A stretch of 19,189 nt of DNA, taken from an uncultured Clostridia bacterium. GTDB lineage: Bacteria; Bacillota; Clostridia; TANB77; CAG-508. This document shows positions 1-6,981 of the stretch, piece by piece; within the stretch, counting starts at the first letter, position 1; each line of letters starts with the position of its first letter. Both the position numbers and the translations under genes were made by a program. The notes under the pieces were generated by a model that was not told where the DNA came from, made no database searches, and was given only the letters and a program-made list of their open reading frames with translations. The stretch is from the NCBI GenBank assembly GCA_934133165.1, contig CAKPAW010000013.1, positions 1 through 19,189 of the forward strand, in the 5' to 3' direction.

Positions 1-630
1 AACACAAATTTTACAATAGAAAAAGGTGAATTAGTAGTTATAGTAGGTCCATCTGGAGCAGGTAAAACTACTTGTTTAAATATCCTAGGAGGAATGGATA
101 CACCAACTTCAGGAGATGTAATTGTAGATGGAAAAAATGTGTCAACATTAAAGAAAAAAGAACTTGTAAAGTATAGAAGAGAAGATATAGGTTTTGTATT
201 TCAATTTTATAATTTAGTTCAAAATTTAACAGCAATAGAAAATGTAGAACTTGCAACACAAATTTGTAAAGATTCTTTAAATCCAGAAACAATTATGAAA
301 AAAGTGGGACTAAAAGACAGAGTTAGAAACTTTCCTTCACAATTATCTGGTGGAGAGCAACAAAGAGTTGCAATAGCAAGAGCAATAGCTAAAAATCCTA
401 AACTACTTTTATGTGATGAACCAACAGGTGCACTAGATTATAAAACAGGAAAACAAATACTAGAGTTATTGCAAAATACTTGTAGAAAAGAAAATATGAC
501 AGTTATAATTATTACACACAATTCAGCTATAGCTCCAATGGCAGACAAAGTAATTCATTTTAAAAATGGAAAAGCTGAAAATATTATAATAAATGAGAAT
601 CCAACACCTATAGAAGAAATTGAATGGTAA
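1..630 (+). CDS. ABC transporter ATP-binding protein, MacB/LolD type, 5' end cut by the window
   Basis: The reading frame is open from the first base and ends at TAA 628-630, so 209 codons are visible and roughly 15-30 N-terminal residues lie outside. Numbering from the first visible codon, the Walker A motif GPSGAGKTT is at 16-24, the Q-loop glutamine (FVFQFYNL) at 68, the signature LSGGEQ at 115-120, Walker B with CDEPTGALD and catalytic Glu at 140, and the switch histidine (IIITHN) at 173. LSGGEQQRVAIARA and DEPTGALD are typical of the ATPases that drive FtsX/MacB-type permeases. The permease follows after 35 bases, so the two almost certainly form one complex powering a mechanochemical membrane process rather than classical solute import. 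The substrate cannot be told from sequence. An internal ATG at position 94 lies after Walker A and cannot be the start. Confidence 0.95.
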   Translation, partial: NTNFTIEKGELVVIVGPSGAGKTTCLNILGGMDTPTSGDVIVDGKNVSTLKKKELVKYRREDIGFVFQFYNLVQNLTAIENVELATQICKDSLNPETIMKKVGLKDRVRNFPSQLSGGEQQRVAIARAIAKNPKLLLCDEPTGALDYKTGKQILELLQNTCRKENMTVIIITHNSAIAPMADKVIHFKNGKAENIIINENPTPIEEIEW

Positions 631-665
631 TTCATTTGTGACCAAAACGAGGAGTGAGATTAAAT

Positions 666-3600
666 ATGAAAAAGGCACTAATAAAAGATAGCTTAAAAGA
701 AATAAAAAACACATATAAACGTTTTATATCCATTTTATTAATGGCTTTTTTAGGTGTAGGCTTTTTTGCAGGAATTAGAGCAGCAAGCCCAGATATGATT
801 TATACATTAGATAAAAGATTTGACGAAAACAATGTATATGACATAGAGGTAATTTCAACATTAGGTTTAACTGATGAAGATATAAAAGCTTTAAAAGAAA
901 TAGATAAAATCGAAAATGTTTATGGCGAATATAGCGAAGATGTTTTACTAAACTATGAAGATACTGAAATTGTAACAAAAGTAATGTCATTAGATAGTGT
1001 AAATACAGTAACTTTACTTGAAGGAAGAATGCCACAAAATGCTAATGAATGTTTAGTAGAAGAAGTCTTTTGTAAATTTAAAAATAAAAATATAGGAGAT
1101 AGCTTAACAATTGAAACAGAAGAAGATAGCATAATAAAAGAAAAAGAAGTTATAATTGTTGGAACTATGGAAAGTCCTTTGTATATTTCAAGAGAAAGAG
1201 ATACTTCTAAATTAGGTTCTGGTAAGGTAAGTTATAATTTATATTTGCCAAAAGAAAGTTTTGAAAGCAAGGTATATACACAAATTTATATCACATTAAA
1301 AAATGCAAGCAAAATGGAAACATCTTCACAAGAATATAAAAATTATGTTCAACAAGCAAAAGATGAAGTAGAAAAAATAAAAGAGCAAAGACAAAATGCA
1401 AGATATGAAGAAGTAAGGAAAGAGGCAGAGGAAAAATTACAAGAAGCTGAAGAAAAGCTAGAAGAAGAGAAACAAACAGCAGAAGAAAAATTAGCAGATG
1501 CAGAAAATAAAATAACAAGTGGAGAAAGTAAGTTAGTATCTGCACAAAACACTTTGAATAATAAAAAGGCTGAAGCTGAAAGTAAATTTCAAAGTGCAGA
1601 AAAACAATTAGAAGAGGCAAAAAATGAAATTGCCATTCAAGAACAAAATATGCCAAAACAGATAGAAGAAGCAAACAAGCAAATTGAAAATTTGAATGTT
1701 CAAAAAGAAAATATGCAAAATAATTTAAATGCATTAAATACAAATATTAGCACACTAGAAAAACAATATCAAAATGTATTAGAAAGTTTAAAAAATACGA
1801 ATTTAACACAAGAGCAAATAACAAATTTACAAATACAAAAAGCTAGTTTAGAAGGAACAATAGAGAATTTAAATGCAAATAAAATACAAGTAGAAGCGGG
1901 AATAAAACAAATAGAAGATGGAATAAGTACAATAAATACAAAACTACAAGAAGGAAAAGAAAAACTAAAACAAGCAAAAGAGGAAATAGCTAAACAAGAA
2001 GAAACATTAAGTGCTTCAAGGGAGCAGGCAAATACCGAATTTAAAACTGCACAGCAAAAAATAAATACTTCCAAAAAAGAACTAGAAGAAGGAAAAGAAG
2101 AATTAAATAAAAATAGAAATGAATATAACGACAAGATAAAAGAAGCAGAGAAAAAACTTTCAGATGCAAGAGAAGAAATAGATAAAATAGATCATCCAAC
2201 ATGGTATATTTTAGACAGAGAGTCAAATACAGGTTATAGCAATTATGTACAAGATAGCAAAAGTATAGAAAATTTAGGAAAAGTATTTCCAATAGTATTT
2301 TTTGTTATAGCAACTCTAATTTCTTTAACATCTATGACAAGAATGGTAGAAGAACAAAGGGTTCAAATAGGTACATTAAAAGCGCTAGGATATAACAAAA
2401 TGCAAATAGCAATGAAATACTTATTATATGCAGGAATAGCATGTATTGTGGGTGGAATTTTAGGAATGTTAGTAGGATTTCAGCTACTTCCAAGAATAAT
2501 ATTAATGATGTATAATATGATGTACTCGTTGCCAGATTTAGTAATTAAATTTAATTGGTATTACGCTATATTAGGACTTGGACTTGCAAGTATATGTATA
2601 ATAGGAGCAACGTTATATACAGTTTTAAGCTCTTTAGGTGAAACTCCTTCAGAACTTATGAGACCAAAAGCACCAAAGCCAGGAAAAAGAGTTCTTTTAG
2701 AAAAAATACCATTTATATGGAAACATTTAAAATTCAACCAAAAAGTAACAGTTCGAAACATATTCCGTTACAAGAAAAGATTTTTAATGACAATTATAGG
2801 AATTGCAGGATGTACAGCACTTATTTTAACAGGCTTTGGAATAAAAGATGCAATATCTGCAATAATACCAAGCCAATATCAAAAAATATATCATTATGAT
2901 ATGCAAATTAGTTTGAAAAATAGTGCAGGGAACGAAAGCGTACAAGAGTTTATACAAGAACTAGAGAAAAAAGAAGAAGTAAGTAAAGTAGTAGAAACAT
3001 ATATGACTTCAGGAACTTTAGTAAATGGAGAAAAAGAAGAAGACATACAAATTATAGTTCCAAAAGACGAGAAAATAGAAAATGTAATTCAACTAATAGA
3101 TACAAAGAAAAAAGAAAAAATACAATTAGAAGAAGGCAAAATAGCTATTACAGATAAAGTTGCACAACTTCTAAATGTAAAACAAGGGGACAAAATCACA
3201 TTAAAAGATAACGATAATAACCAAAAAGAATTCGAAATCTCTAATATTGTAGAAAACTACATTTATCATTATGTATATATGCCCAAAGATATATATGAAG
3301 AGACATATGGAGAATATAAGACAAATGTACTATATATTCAAAATAGTGTAAAAGATGAAGAACAAGAAAAAGAAATGGCAAAAGAATTATTAAAAGACGA
3401 AAATGTAAATGCAGTAGCATTAAACTCAAACATGGAAAGTCTAATGAAAGACATGATGAACTCATTAAATTATGTAGTAGTAATTTTAATAATATCAGCA
3501 GGATTACTTGCATTTGTAGTATTATATAATCTATCAAATGTAAACATTAGCGAAAGAATAAGAGAACTTGCTACAATAAAAGTACTTGGATTTTATGATA

Positions 3601-3866
3601 AAGAAGTGTATGATTATGTAACAAGAGAAACAGTGTTATTAACAATAATAGGAATAATACTTGGTTTATTTGGTGGATATTTGTTAAATATGTTTATAAT
3701 AAAAACATGCGAAATAAATGTAATAAGATTTGGAAAAGAAATAATGCCAATTAGCTATTTATATGCTATTATAATTACAGTAGTATTCACATTAATAGTA
3801 AATGTAGTAACATATTTCTCATTAAAGAAAATAGACATGATAGAAAGTTTAAAAAGTATAGAGTAA
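666..3866 (+). CDS. FtsX-like ABC permease with long extracytoplasmic coiled coil
   Basis: This 1066-residue membrane protein is the partner of the preceding ATPase. By eye it has a first membrane segment near residues 17-38, a soluble domain, and then an uninterrupted Glu/Lys/Gln/Ala-rich heptad-like stretch from about 225 to 505. Three membrane segments follow (about 541-560, 585-610, 632-653), forming one FtsX domain. A further segment near 706-727, a second extracytoplasmic domain and three last segments (about 935-957, 988-1012, 1032-1053) form the second FtsX domain. The topology is that of the MacB/FtsX superfamily, whose members transmit ATPase motion across the membrane. The coiled coil is an unusually large insertion and would project outside the cell. 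I chose ATG 666 because an AGGAG lies at 650-654. The in-frame GTG at 654 overlaps that ribosome site and is unlikely. Export substrate or partner is unknown. Confidence 0.9.
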   Translation: MKKALIKDSLKEIKNTYKRFISILLMAFLGVGFFAGIRAASPDMIYTLDKRFDENNVYDIEVISTLGLTDEDIKALKEIDKIENVYGEYSEDVLLNYEDTEIVTKVMSLDSVNTVTLLEGRMPQNANECLVEEVFCKFKNKNIGDSLTIETEEDSIIKEKEVIIVGTMESPLYISRERDTSKLGSGKVSYNLYLPKESFESKVYTQIYITLKNASKMETSSQEYKNYVQQAKDEVEKIKEQRQNARYEEVRKEAEEKLQEAEEKLEEEKQTAEEKLADAENKITSGESKLVSAQNTLNNKKAEAESKFQSAEKQLEEAKNEIAIQEQNMPKQIEEANKQIENLNVQKENMQNNLNALNTNISTLEKQYQNVLESLKNTNLTQEQITNLQIQKASLEGTIENLNANKIQVEAGIKQIEDGISTINTKLQEGKEKLKQAKEEIAKQEETLSASREQANTEFKTAQQKINTSKKELEEGKEELNKNRNEYNDKIKEAEKKLSDAREEIDKIDHPTWYILDRESNTGYSNYVQDSKSIENLGKVFPIVFFVIATLISLTSMTRMVEEQRVQIGTLKALGYNKMQIAMKYLLYAGIACIVGGILGMLVGFQLLPRIILMMYNMMYSLPDLVIKFNWYYAILGLGLASICIIGATLYTVLSSLGETPSELMRPKAPKPGKRVLLEKIPFIWKHLKFNQKVTVRNIFRYKKRFLMTIIGIAGCTALILTGFGIKDAISAIIPSQYQKIYHYDMQISLKNSAGNESVQEFIQELEKKEEVSKVVETYMTSGTLVNGEKEEDIQIIVPKDEKIENVIQLIDTKKKEKIQLEEGKIAITDKVAQLLNVKQGDKITLKDNDNNQKEFEISNIVENYIYHYVYMPKDIYEETYGEYKTNVLYIQNSVKDEEQEKEMAKELLKDENVNAVALNSNMESLMKDMMNSLNYVVVILIISAGLLAFVVLYNLSNVNISERIRELATIKVLGFYDKEVYDYVTRETVLLTIIGIILGLFGGYLLNMFIIKTCEINVIRFGKEIMPISYLYAIIITVVFTLIVNVVTYFSLKKIDMIESLKSIE

Positions 3867-3882
3867 CTGTTTTTTGGGGTAC

Positions 3883-4146
3883 CCATTAGGGACGTTTCCG
3901 TTTGGTTAATCTGTCCCTTTTGGTACATTAAGAACAAAATAAGAGTATATATATTATTTTTATACCTTGGTGTCGCAGCCTTCCTTTTTTACAAAATACT
4001 AGTGTGTTGGACACTCTAATCGCATTCGCAGTAGTTCGTTTGGTTGACTTACGCGGTATTGCAAATAATATATATATACTTTTAGAATTAATATTAAATA
4101 ATTACCCAAAAGGGTCAGATTAACCAAACGGAAACGTCCCCAATGG
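3883..4146. repeat. 264-bp element bounded by 41-bp inverted repeats (MITE/REP-like)
   Basis: The first 41 bases (3883-3923) are the reverse complement of the last 41 (4106-4146) at 39 of 41 positions. Inside them a second AT-rich inverted pair (about 3943-3960 and 4063-4080) and a short ATACC/GGTAT pair (3962-3966, 4055-4059) continue the symmetry, so the whole element could fold into one long stem. Each arm contains a REP-like core with GGGAC and GTCCC ends; the right arm has one base changed. The roughly 100-base centre is visibly richer in G+C than its surroundings, has an AGTGT/ACACT hairpin at 4001-4015, and has no open frame. No target-site duplication was found. It ends 4 bases before the rpiA ribosome site. 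GGGAC...GTCCC palindromes of this kind are often mobilised by IS200/RAYT-type transposases; that link is inference. Confidence 0.75.
4044..4071 (+). promoter_or_regulatory. Possible promoter for rpiA inside the inverted-repeat element
   Basis: TTGACT at 4044-4049 and TAATAT at 4066-4071 are separated by 16 bases and point at rpiA. No better promoter is seen between the permease stop and rpiA, so the element may carry the rpiA promoter. The transcript would then start within the inner AT-rich stem and include the whole right arm as leader. Confidence 0.35.
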
Positions 4147-4162
4147 AGCAAAGGAGGAAAAA

Positions 4163-4837
4163 ATGCAAGAATTTGATTGGAAAAATAATGTAAGTAATAA
4201 AGAAGAGAAGATAAGGTTAGCTAAAAGAATGGCTACAAGAGTAAAAAATGGAGAAGTAATAGGTTTTGGCTCTGGAAGCACTTCATACCAAACAGTACTA
4301 GAGATAGCTAAAAAAGTAAAAGAAGAAAATCTAAAAATAAAGGCTATTCCTACTTCAAAAATTATTGAGGATTTGTGCAATGAATTAAATATTGAAACTA
4401 TTACATTAGAAGAGAATAAGCCTGATTGGTGCTTTGACGGAGCAGATGAAATAGACTCTCACAATTGGCTTATAAAAGGAATGGGAGCGGCATTATATAA
4501 AGAAAAATTAAATATAAAAAGTTCAAATGAGAATTATATATTAGTAGATAATTCAAAATTTGTGGAAAGACTTGGAGAAAAACATCCCGTTCCAATAGAA
4601 GTAAAACAGGATAAAGTAGAAGAAGTAAAAGAAAATTTATTAAAGCTAGATGTAGCAAAAGTAGAATTAAGAAAGTCAAACAATGAAGATAAACTACTTA
4701 TAACAGATAACGGAAATTTTATAATTCATGCTTGGTTTAATAAAATAGAAGCAGATTTAGAAGAAAAGTTATTACAAATAGATGGTGTAGTAGAAAGTGG
4801 ACTATTTATAGGTTATGATATAATTGTAGTAAAATAA
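4163..4837 (+). CDS. rpiA: Ribose-5-phosphate isomerase A
   Basis: The enzyme interconverts ribose 5-phosphate and ribulose 5-phosphate in the non-oxidative pentose phosphate pathway, supplying nucleotide precursors. The 224-residue product has the family's usual length and landmarks: the phosphate-binding GFGSGSTS near 34-41, DGADEID near 92-98 with the acid residues of the active site, the KGMGAALYKEK loop after it, VDNSKFVERLG, HPVPIEV and TDNGN. The loop usually reads with GGG or GGGGA; here it is GMGAA, a mild variation. The start ATG follows AGGAGG (4152-4157) at ideal spacing. The gene stands alone between an inverted-repeat element and a strong terminator, and no other pentose phosphate gene is in the window. 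Confidence 0.96.
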   Translation: MQEFDWKNNVSNKEEKIRLAKRMATRVKNGEVIGFGSGSTSYQTVLEIAKKVKEENLKIKAIPTSKIIEDLCNELNIETITLEENKPDWCFDGADEIDSHNWLIKGMGAALYKEKLNIKSSNENYILVDNSKFVERLGEKHPVPIEVKQDKVEEVKENLLKLDVAKVELRKSNNEDKLLITDNGNFIIHAWFNKIEADLEEKLLQIDGVVESGLFIGYDIIVVK

Positions 4838-4869
4838 AAGAGCAACTCCTATTTTGAAGTTGCTCTTTT
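4836..4869. terminator. Bidirectional intrinsic terminator between rpiA and the HTH gene
   Basis: A perfect 12-bp stem (4836-4847 with 4858-4869) encloses a 10-base loop. It begins with AAAA and ends with TTTT, so it can end transcripts from both sides. It overlaps the rpiA stop codon, and the stop codon of the convergent minus-strand gene (4849-4851) lies in the loop. Confidence 0.9.
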
Positions 4870-5148
4870 GTGGGACATATTATATTTTGTGATATTTTTA
4901 GCATTGTGTTCTTTAGCAAGCCTAGCTAAAGTTTTTTTAACATCAATATACTTTTGCTGTAGCTCTTTTTTGTTAGGCAAATTTCCATAAAAAGCACAAG
5001 CCCCCAAATAGTTAATATCATGTTCTATGGTAGTTTTTCCTAATCTAAATTCTTCGGCTGTTTCGGCTACAGAATGACCAGTATCTTCTAAAATAAAATC
5101 AGCAACAGAAATTGCCCGTGGTAAATTAGAATTACATTGCGTTGACAT
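4849..5148 (-). CDS. SpoIIID-like helix-turn-helix protein
   Basis: This 99-residue protein has an N-terminal helix followed by a helix-turn-helix at about residues 26-45 (ETAEEFRLGKTTIEHDI). The arrangement, with xFILEDTGHSV before it and a Lys/Arg-rich helical tail after it, resembles SpoIIID, the small DNA-binding regulator of mother-cell genes during sporulation in Bacilli and Clostridia. The match is by recalled pattern and is divergent: the loop between the helix-turn-helix and the tail (GACAFYGNLPNKK) is unlike the classical protein. The start is supported by AGGAGG (5157-5162) 8 bases upstream on the minus strand. The promoter is near-consensus sigma-A, which would fit a vegetatively expressed relative better than a sporulation-only regulator. 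Alternative: a generic HTH protein of the same superfamily. Confidence 0.6.
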   Translation of the reverse strand: MSTQCNSNLPRAISVADFILEDTGHSVAETAEEFRLGKTTIEHDINYLGACAFYGNLPNKKELQQKYIDVKKTLARLAKEHNAKNITKYNMSHKRATSK

Positions 5149-5171
5149 AAATATTGTCCTCCTTTTTATTA

Positions 5172-5185
5172 TAGCTCTTGAGCTA
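5172..5185. promoter_or_regulatory. Dyad just after the transcription start of the HTH gene
   Basis: TAGCTC, two bases, then GAGCTA form a perfect dyad. It lies about 5-18 bases downstream of the start predicted from the promoter at 5197-5225, a common place for an operator. Autoregulation by the HTH protein is a possible reading only. Confidence 0.3.
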
Positions 5186-5196
5186 GTCTAAAAAAT

Positions 5197-5225
5197 ATTA
5201 TACACTAATAAACATAAAATGTCAA
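5197..5225 (-). promoter_or_regulatory. Consensus sigma-A promoter of the HTH gene
   Basis: On the minus strand TTGACA (5225-5220) and TATAAT (5202-5197) are both perfect hexamers with 17-base spacing. Transcription should start near 5190, giving a leader of about 40 bases before ATG 5148. Confidence 0.8.
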
Positions 5226-5280
5226 AAGTGCTGTCAACGAAGAACGTCCTTTATGATGGTTTTGGTGTCAAAAAAGATCC

Positions 5281-5454
5281 TTATTGCAACTCTTTTAAAT
5301 CTTCAATATTAACGTTTTCTACTTCGTTAAAGTTCATAAAGCCGATAGTTGCCTTATTATTATCTAATTCTTGAATCCAAACAGGTTCATTGTTGTAAAA
5401 AACATCACAAATTTCCTTATTATTTACAATTTCAAATGCTCTCTTACTATTCAT
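5281..5454 (-). CDS. sspH: H-type small acid-soluble spore protein
   Basis: The 57-residue product begins with NSKRAFEIVNNKEICDVFYN and continues with EPVWIQELD. This matches the recalled pattern of H-type SASPs: an xxRAxEI start, a V-x-Y-N/G core, the PVWIE/Q strand, and an acidic tail ending near VNIEDLKEL. These small proteins are made in the forespore late in sporulation and packed in the spore core. The frame is open upstream to another ATG at 5523, but I start at 5454: family length fits, a GAAGGGA ribosome site (5463-5469) sits 8-9 bases before it, and the extra 23 residues would overlap the predicted promoter. The gene is monocistronic, about 130 bases upstream of the HTH gene on the same strand. 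Confidence 0.8.
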   Translation of the reverse strand: MNSKRAFEIVNNKEICDVFYNNEPVWIQELDNNKATIGFMNFNEVENVNIEDLKELQ

Positions 5455-5491
5455 AAAATCATTCCCTTCTAAATAGACTAATTCACATACA

Positions 5492-5521
5492 TAATAATGA
5501 AAAAATAAATTATCTATGTAC
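5492..5521 (-). promoter_or_regulatory. Possible sigma-G/F promoter of the SASP gene
   Basis: On the minus strand CATTATTA (5499-5492) resembles the forespore sigma-G -10 element. GTACA (5521-5517), 17 bases upstream, is close to the GNATA -35. Transcription would begin near 5484, about 30 bases before the SASP start codon, as expected for a spore-core protein. Confidence 0.4.
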
Positions 5522-5573
5522 ATTTTATCTTTTTACAATTATATACAAGCTGTATTTAAAATATTCAAATATG

Positions 5574-5602
5574 TTTACAAATCATTAAAAATATAGTATG
5601 CT
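5574..5602 (+). promoter_or_regulatory. Sigma-A-type promoter of ymdB
   Basis: TTTACA (5574-5579) and TATGCT (5597-5602) are spaced 17 bases apart and lie about 30 bases before the ymdB start. Confidence 0.5.
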
Positions 5603-5632
5603 ATTTGTAGTAAAAAGAAGGAAGGCGATAAA

Positions 5633-6406
5633 ATGAGAGTATTAGCAGTAGGAGATTTAGTAGGAGAAAGTGGAGTAAGAAAATTAAAAGAAATTCTACC
5701 TAAATTAAGACAAGAAGCCAAAATAGATTTTGTAATTGTAAATGCAGAAAATTCAGCAGGGGGAATGGGAATAACAACAGCTATTTTCAATGATTTAAAA
5801 ATATTAAATATTAATGCAATTACTATGGGAAATCATACATGGGGTAAAAAAGATATATTTACATTTATAGATGATGATTTAATAAATAGACCAGCGAACT
5901 ATTCTAGAGGAGTTGTGGGAAAAGGTTACCACATATATAACCAAAATGGAAAAAATATATGTGTAGTTAATTTAATAGGAAGAACAGATATGGGAGTTCA
6001 ATCAGATAACCCATTTTCTAAAATGGAAGATATATTAAATGAAGTAAAAGGAAAAGCAGATATAATAATTGTAGATTTCCATGCAGAAGCAACAGCAGAA
6101 AAGATAGCAATGAAGCATTTTTTGGATGGAAAAGTTACTGCAATATTTGGAACACATACACATGTACAAACAGCAGATGAGGAAGTAACTGCAAAAGGAA
6201 CAGCATATATTACAGATATAGGTATGACTGGACCAAAAAATTCTGTAATAGGAATGGATGTAGACGCGTCTGTAAAAAGGTTTGTAACATCACTTCCAGA
6301 AAGATATAAATTAGCAGAGGGAAATTGTATTCTTAATGGATGTATAATAGAAATAAATGACGAAAATTGTCGAGCTATATCAGTAGAAAGAGTAAATATA
6401 AAATAA
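5633..6406 (+). CDS. ymdB: YmdB-family metallophosphoesterase
   Basis: The product (257 residues) belongs to the TIGR00282/YmdB family. In Bacillus subtilis YmdB hydrolyses 2',3'-cyclic nucleotides and influences biofilm and motility decisions. All metal ligands expected for the dinuclear centre are visible: Asp8 (VGDLVG), Glu39 and Asn40 (NAENS), Asn67 with the neighbouring His68 (GNHTWG), His150 (DFHAEATAEK), and His175/His177 (GTHTHVQTADE). A GGAAGG ribosome site precedes the ATG. Spacing of these residues equals that recalled for the Bacillus enzyme, so full-length active protein is expected. It is followed by spoVS, the usual Firmicute neighbour, but the gene normally upstream (rny, RNase Y) is absent; the minus-strand SASP gene lies there instead. 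Confidence 0.95.
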   Translation: MRVLAVGDLVGESGVRKLKEILPKLRQEAKIDFVIVNAENSAGGMGITTAIFNDLKILNINAITMGNHTWGKKDIFTFIDDDLINRPANYSRGVVGKGYHIYNQNGKNICVVNLIGRTDMGVQSDNPFSKMEDILNEVKGKADIIIVDFHAEATAEKIAMKHFLDGKVTAIFGTHTHVQTADEEVTAKGTAYITDIGMTGPKNSVIGMDVDASVKRFVTSLPERYKLAEGNCILNGCIIEINDENCRAISVERVNIK

Positions 6407-6463
6407 ATGGCGAAAAATAGCAAAATTAAAAGAAAAGTTTTTCCATTTTTTACCAAAAACTAC

Positions 6464-6492
6464 TAGACATTTTGAAATTTTTATATTATAAC
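6464..6492 (+). promoter_or_regulatory. Promoter of spoVS
   Basis: TAGACA (6464-6469) and TATAAC (6487-6492) have a 17-base spacer. This looks sigma-A-like; no sigma-H-type element, as known for Bacillus spoVS, was recognised. Confidence 0.45.
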
Positions 6493-6536
6493 TATACCTG
6501 TAATTCAAATAAAAATAAAATTATAGGAGGCAAAAA

Positions 6537-6800
6537 ATGGAAGTTTTAAAAATTTCATCAAAATCAAACCCAAATTCAGTAGCAGGAGCTATAGCAGGTT
6601 TGGTAAAAGAAGAAAACAAAGCAGAAATGCAAGCAATTGGAGCAGGAGCATTAAATCAAGCAGTAAAGGCGGTAGCTATAGCTAGAGGTTTTGTAGCACC
6701 AGCAGGAGTGGATTTAGTATGTATACCAGCATTTGCAGAAGTTGAAGTTGAAGGAGAAGACAGAACTGGTATAAAAATTATTGTAGAATCAAGAAAATAA
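6537..6800 (+). CDS. spoVS: Stage V sporulation protein S
   Basis: An 87-residue Alba-fold-like protein, matching SpoVS over its full usual length. Recognisable segments are the start EVLKISSKSNPNSVAGAIAG, the middle GAGALNQAVKAVAIARGFVAP, the stretch DLVCIPAFAEVEVEGEDRTG and the end IKIIVESR. SpoVS affects septation and spore coat assembly in Bacillus; its biochemical activity is unresolved and the family also occurs in some non-sporulating bacteria. AGGAGG precedes the ATG. The gene lies 130 bases downstream of ymdB, has its own probable promoter, and ends with a long hairpin terminator, so it can be expressed alone. Confidence 0.97.
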   Translation: MEVLKISSKSNPNSVAGAIAGLVKEENKAEMQAIGAGALNQAVKAVAIARGFVAPAGVDLVCIPAFAEVEVEGEDRTGIKIIVESRK

Positions 6801-6816
6801 TAAAAAAAGTATTTAA

Positions 6817-6864
6817 ATTTGCATTTAGAATTTTTAAAATTCTAAATGCAAATCAAGATTTTTT
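6817..6864 (+). terminator. Terminator of spoVS
   Basis: An 18-bp perfect stem (6817-6834 with 6836-6853) around a single central base, so the real loop is formed by opening a few pairs. A run of six T at 6859-6864 follows five bases later. It is unusually long and AT-rich for a terminator. Confidence 0.85.
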
Positions 6865-6929
6865 AAATCATATATAATTTTTTAATCTTAATTATTTCCA
6901 AAATAAACAAAATAAAAATTGAATAAATA

Positions 6930-6958
6930 TTGCAAAAAAAGATAATATCTTATATGAT
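6930..6958 (+). promoter_or_regulatory. Promoter of the solute-binding protein gene
   Basis: TTGCAA (6930-6935) and TATGAT (6953-6958) are separated by 17 bases, leaving a short leader with the ribosome site AGAGGTG before ATG 6982. Confidence 0.6.
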
Positions 6959-6981
6959 AAAGAAAAAATAAGAGGTGAATT

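Noticed and set aside
1291..2292. Long minus-strand open frames inside the permease coiled coil
   Set aside because: They mirror the Glu/Lys/Gln-rich coiled-coil codons as Leu/Phe/Ser-rich strings, and lack ribosome sites and family resemblance.
3961..4062. T-box, tRNA-like or known riboswitch in the centre of the inverted-repeat element
   Set aside because: No T-box antiterminator motif, no cloverleaf pairing and no known aptamer core could be recognised.
5998..6456. 152-residue minus-strand frame over the end of ymdB
   Set aside because: It lies antisense to a well-conserved gene, and its composition is that of a shadow frame.
6436..6461. Hairpin between ymdB and spoVS as a terminator
   Set aside because: Only seven AT pairs, a 12-base loop and no following T-run.
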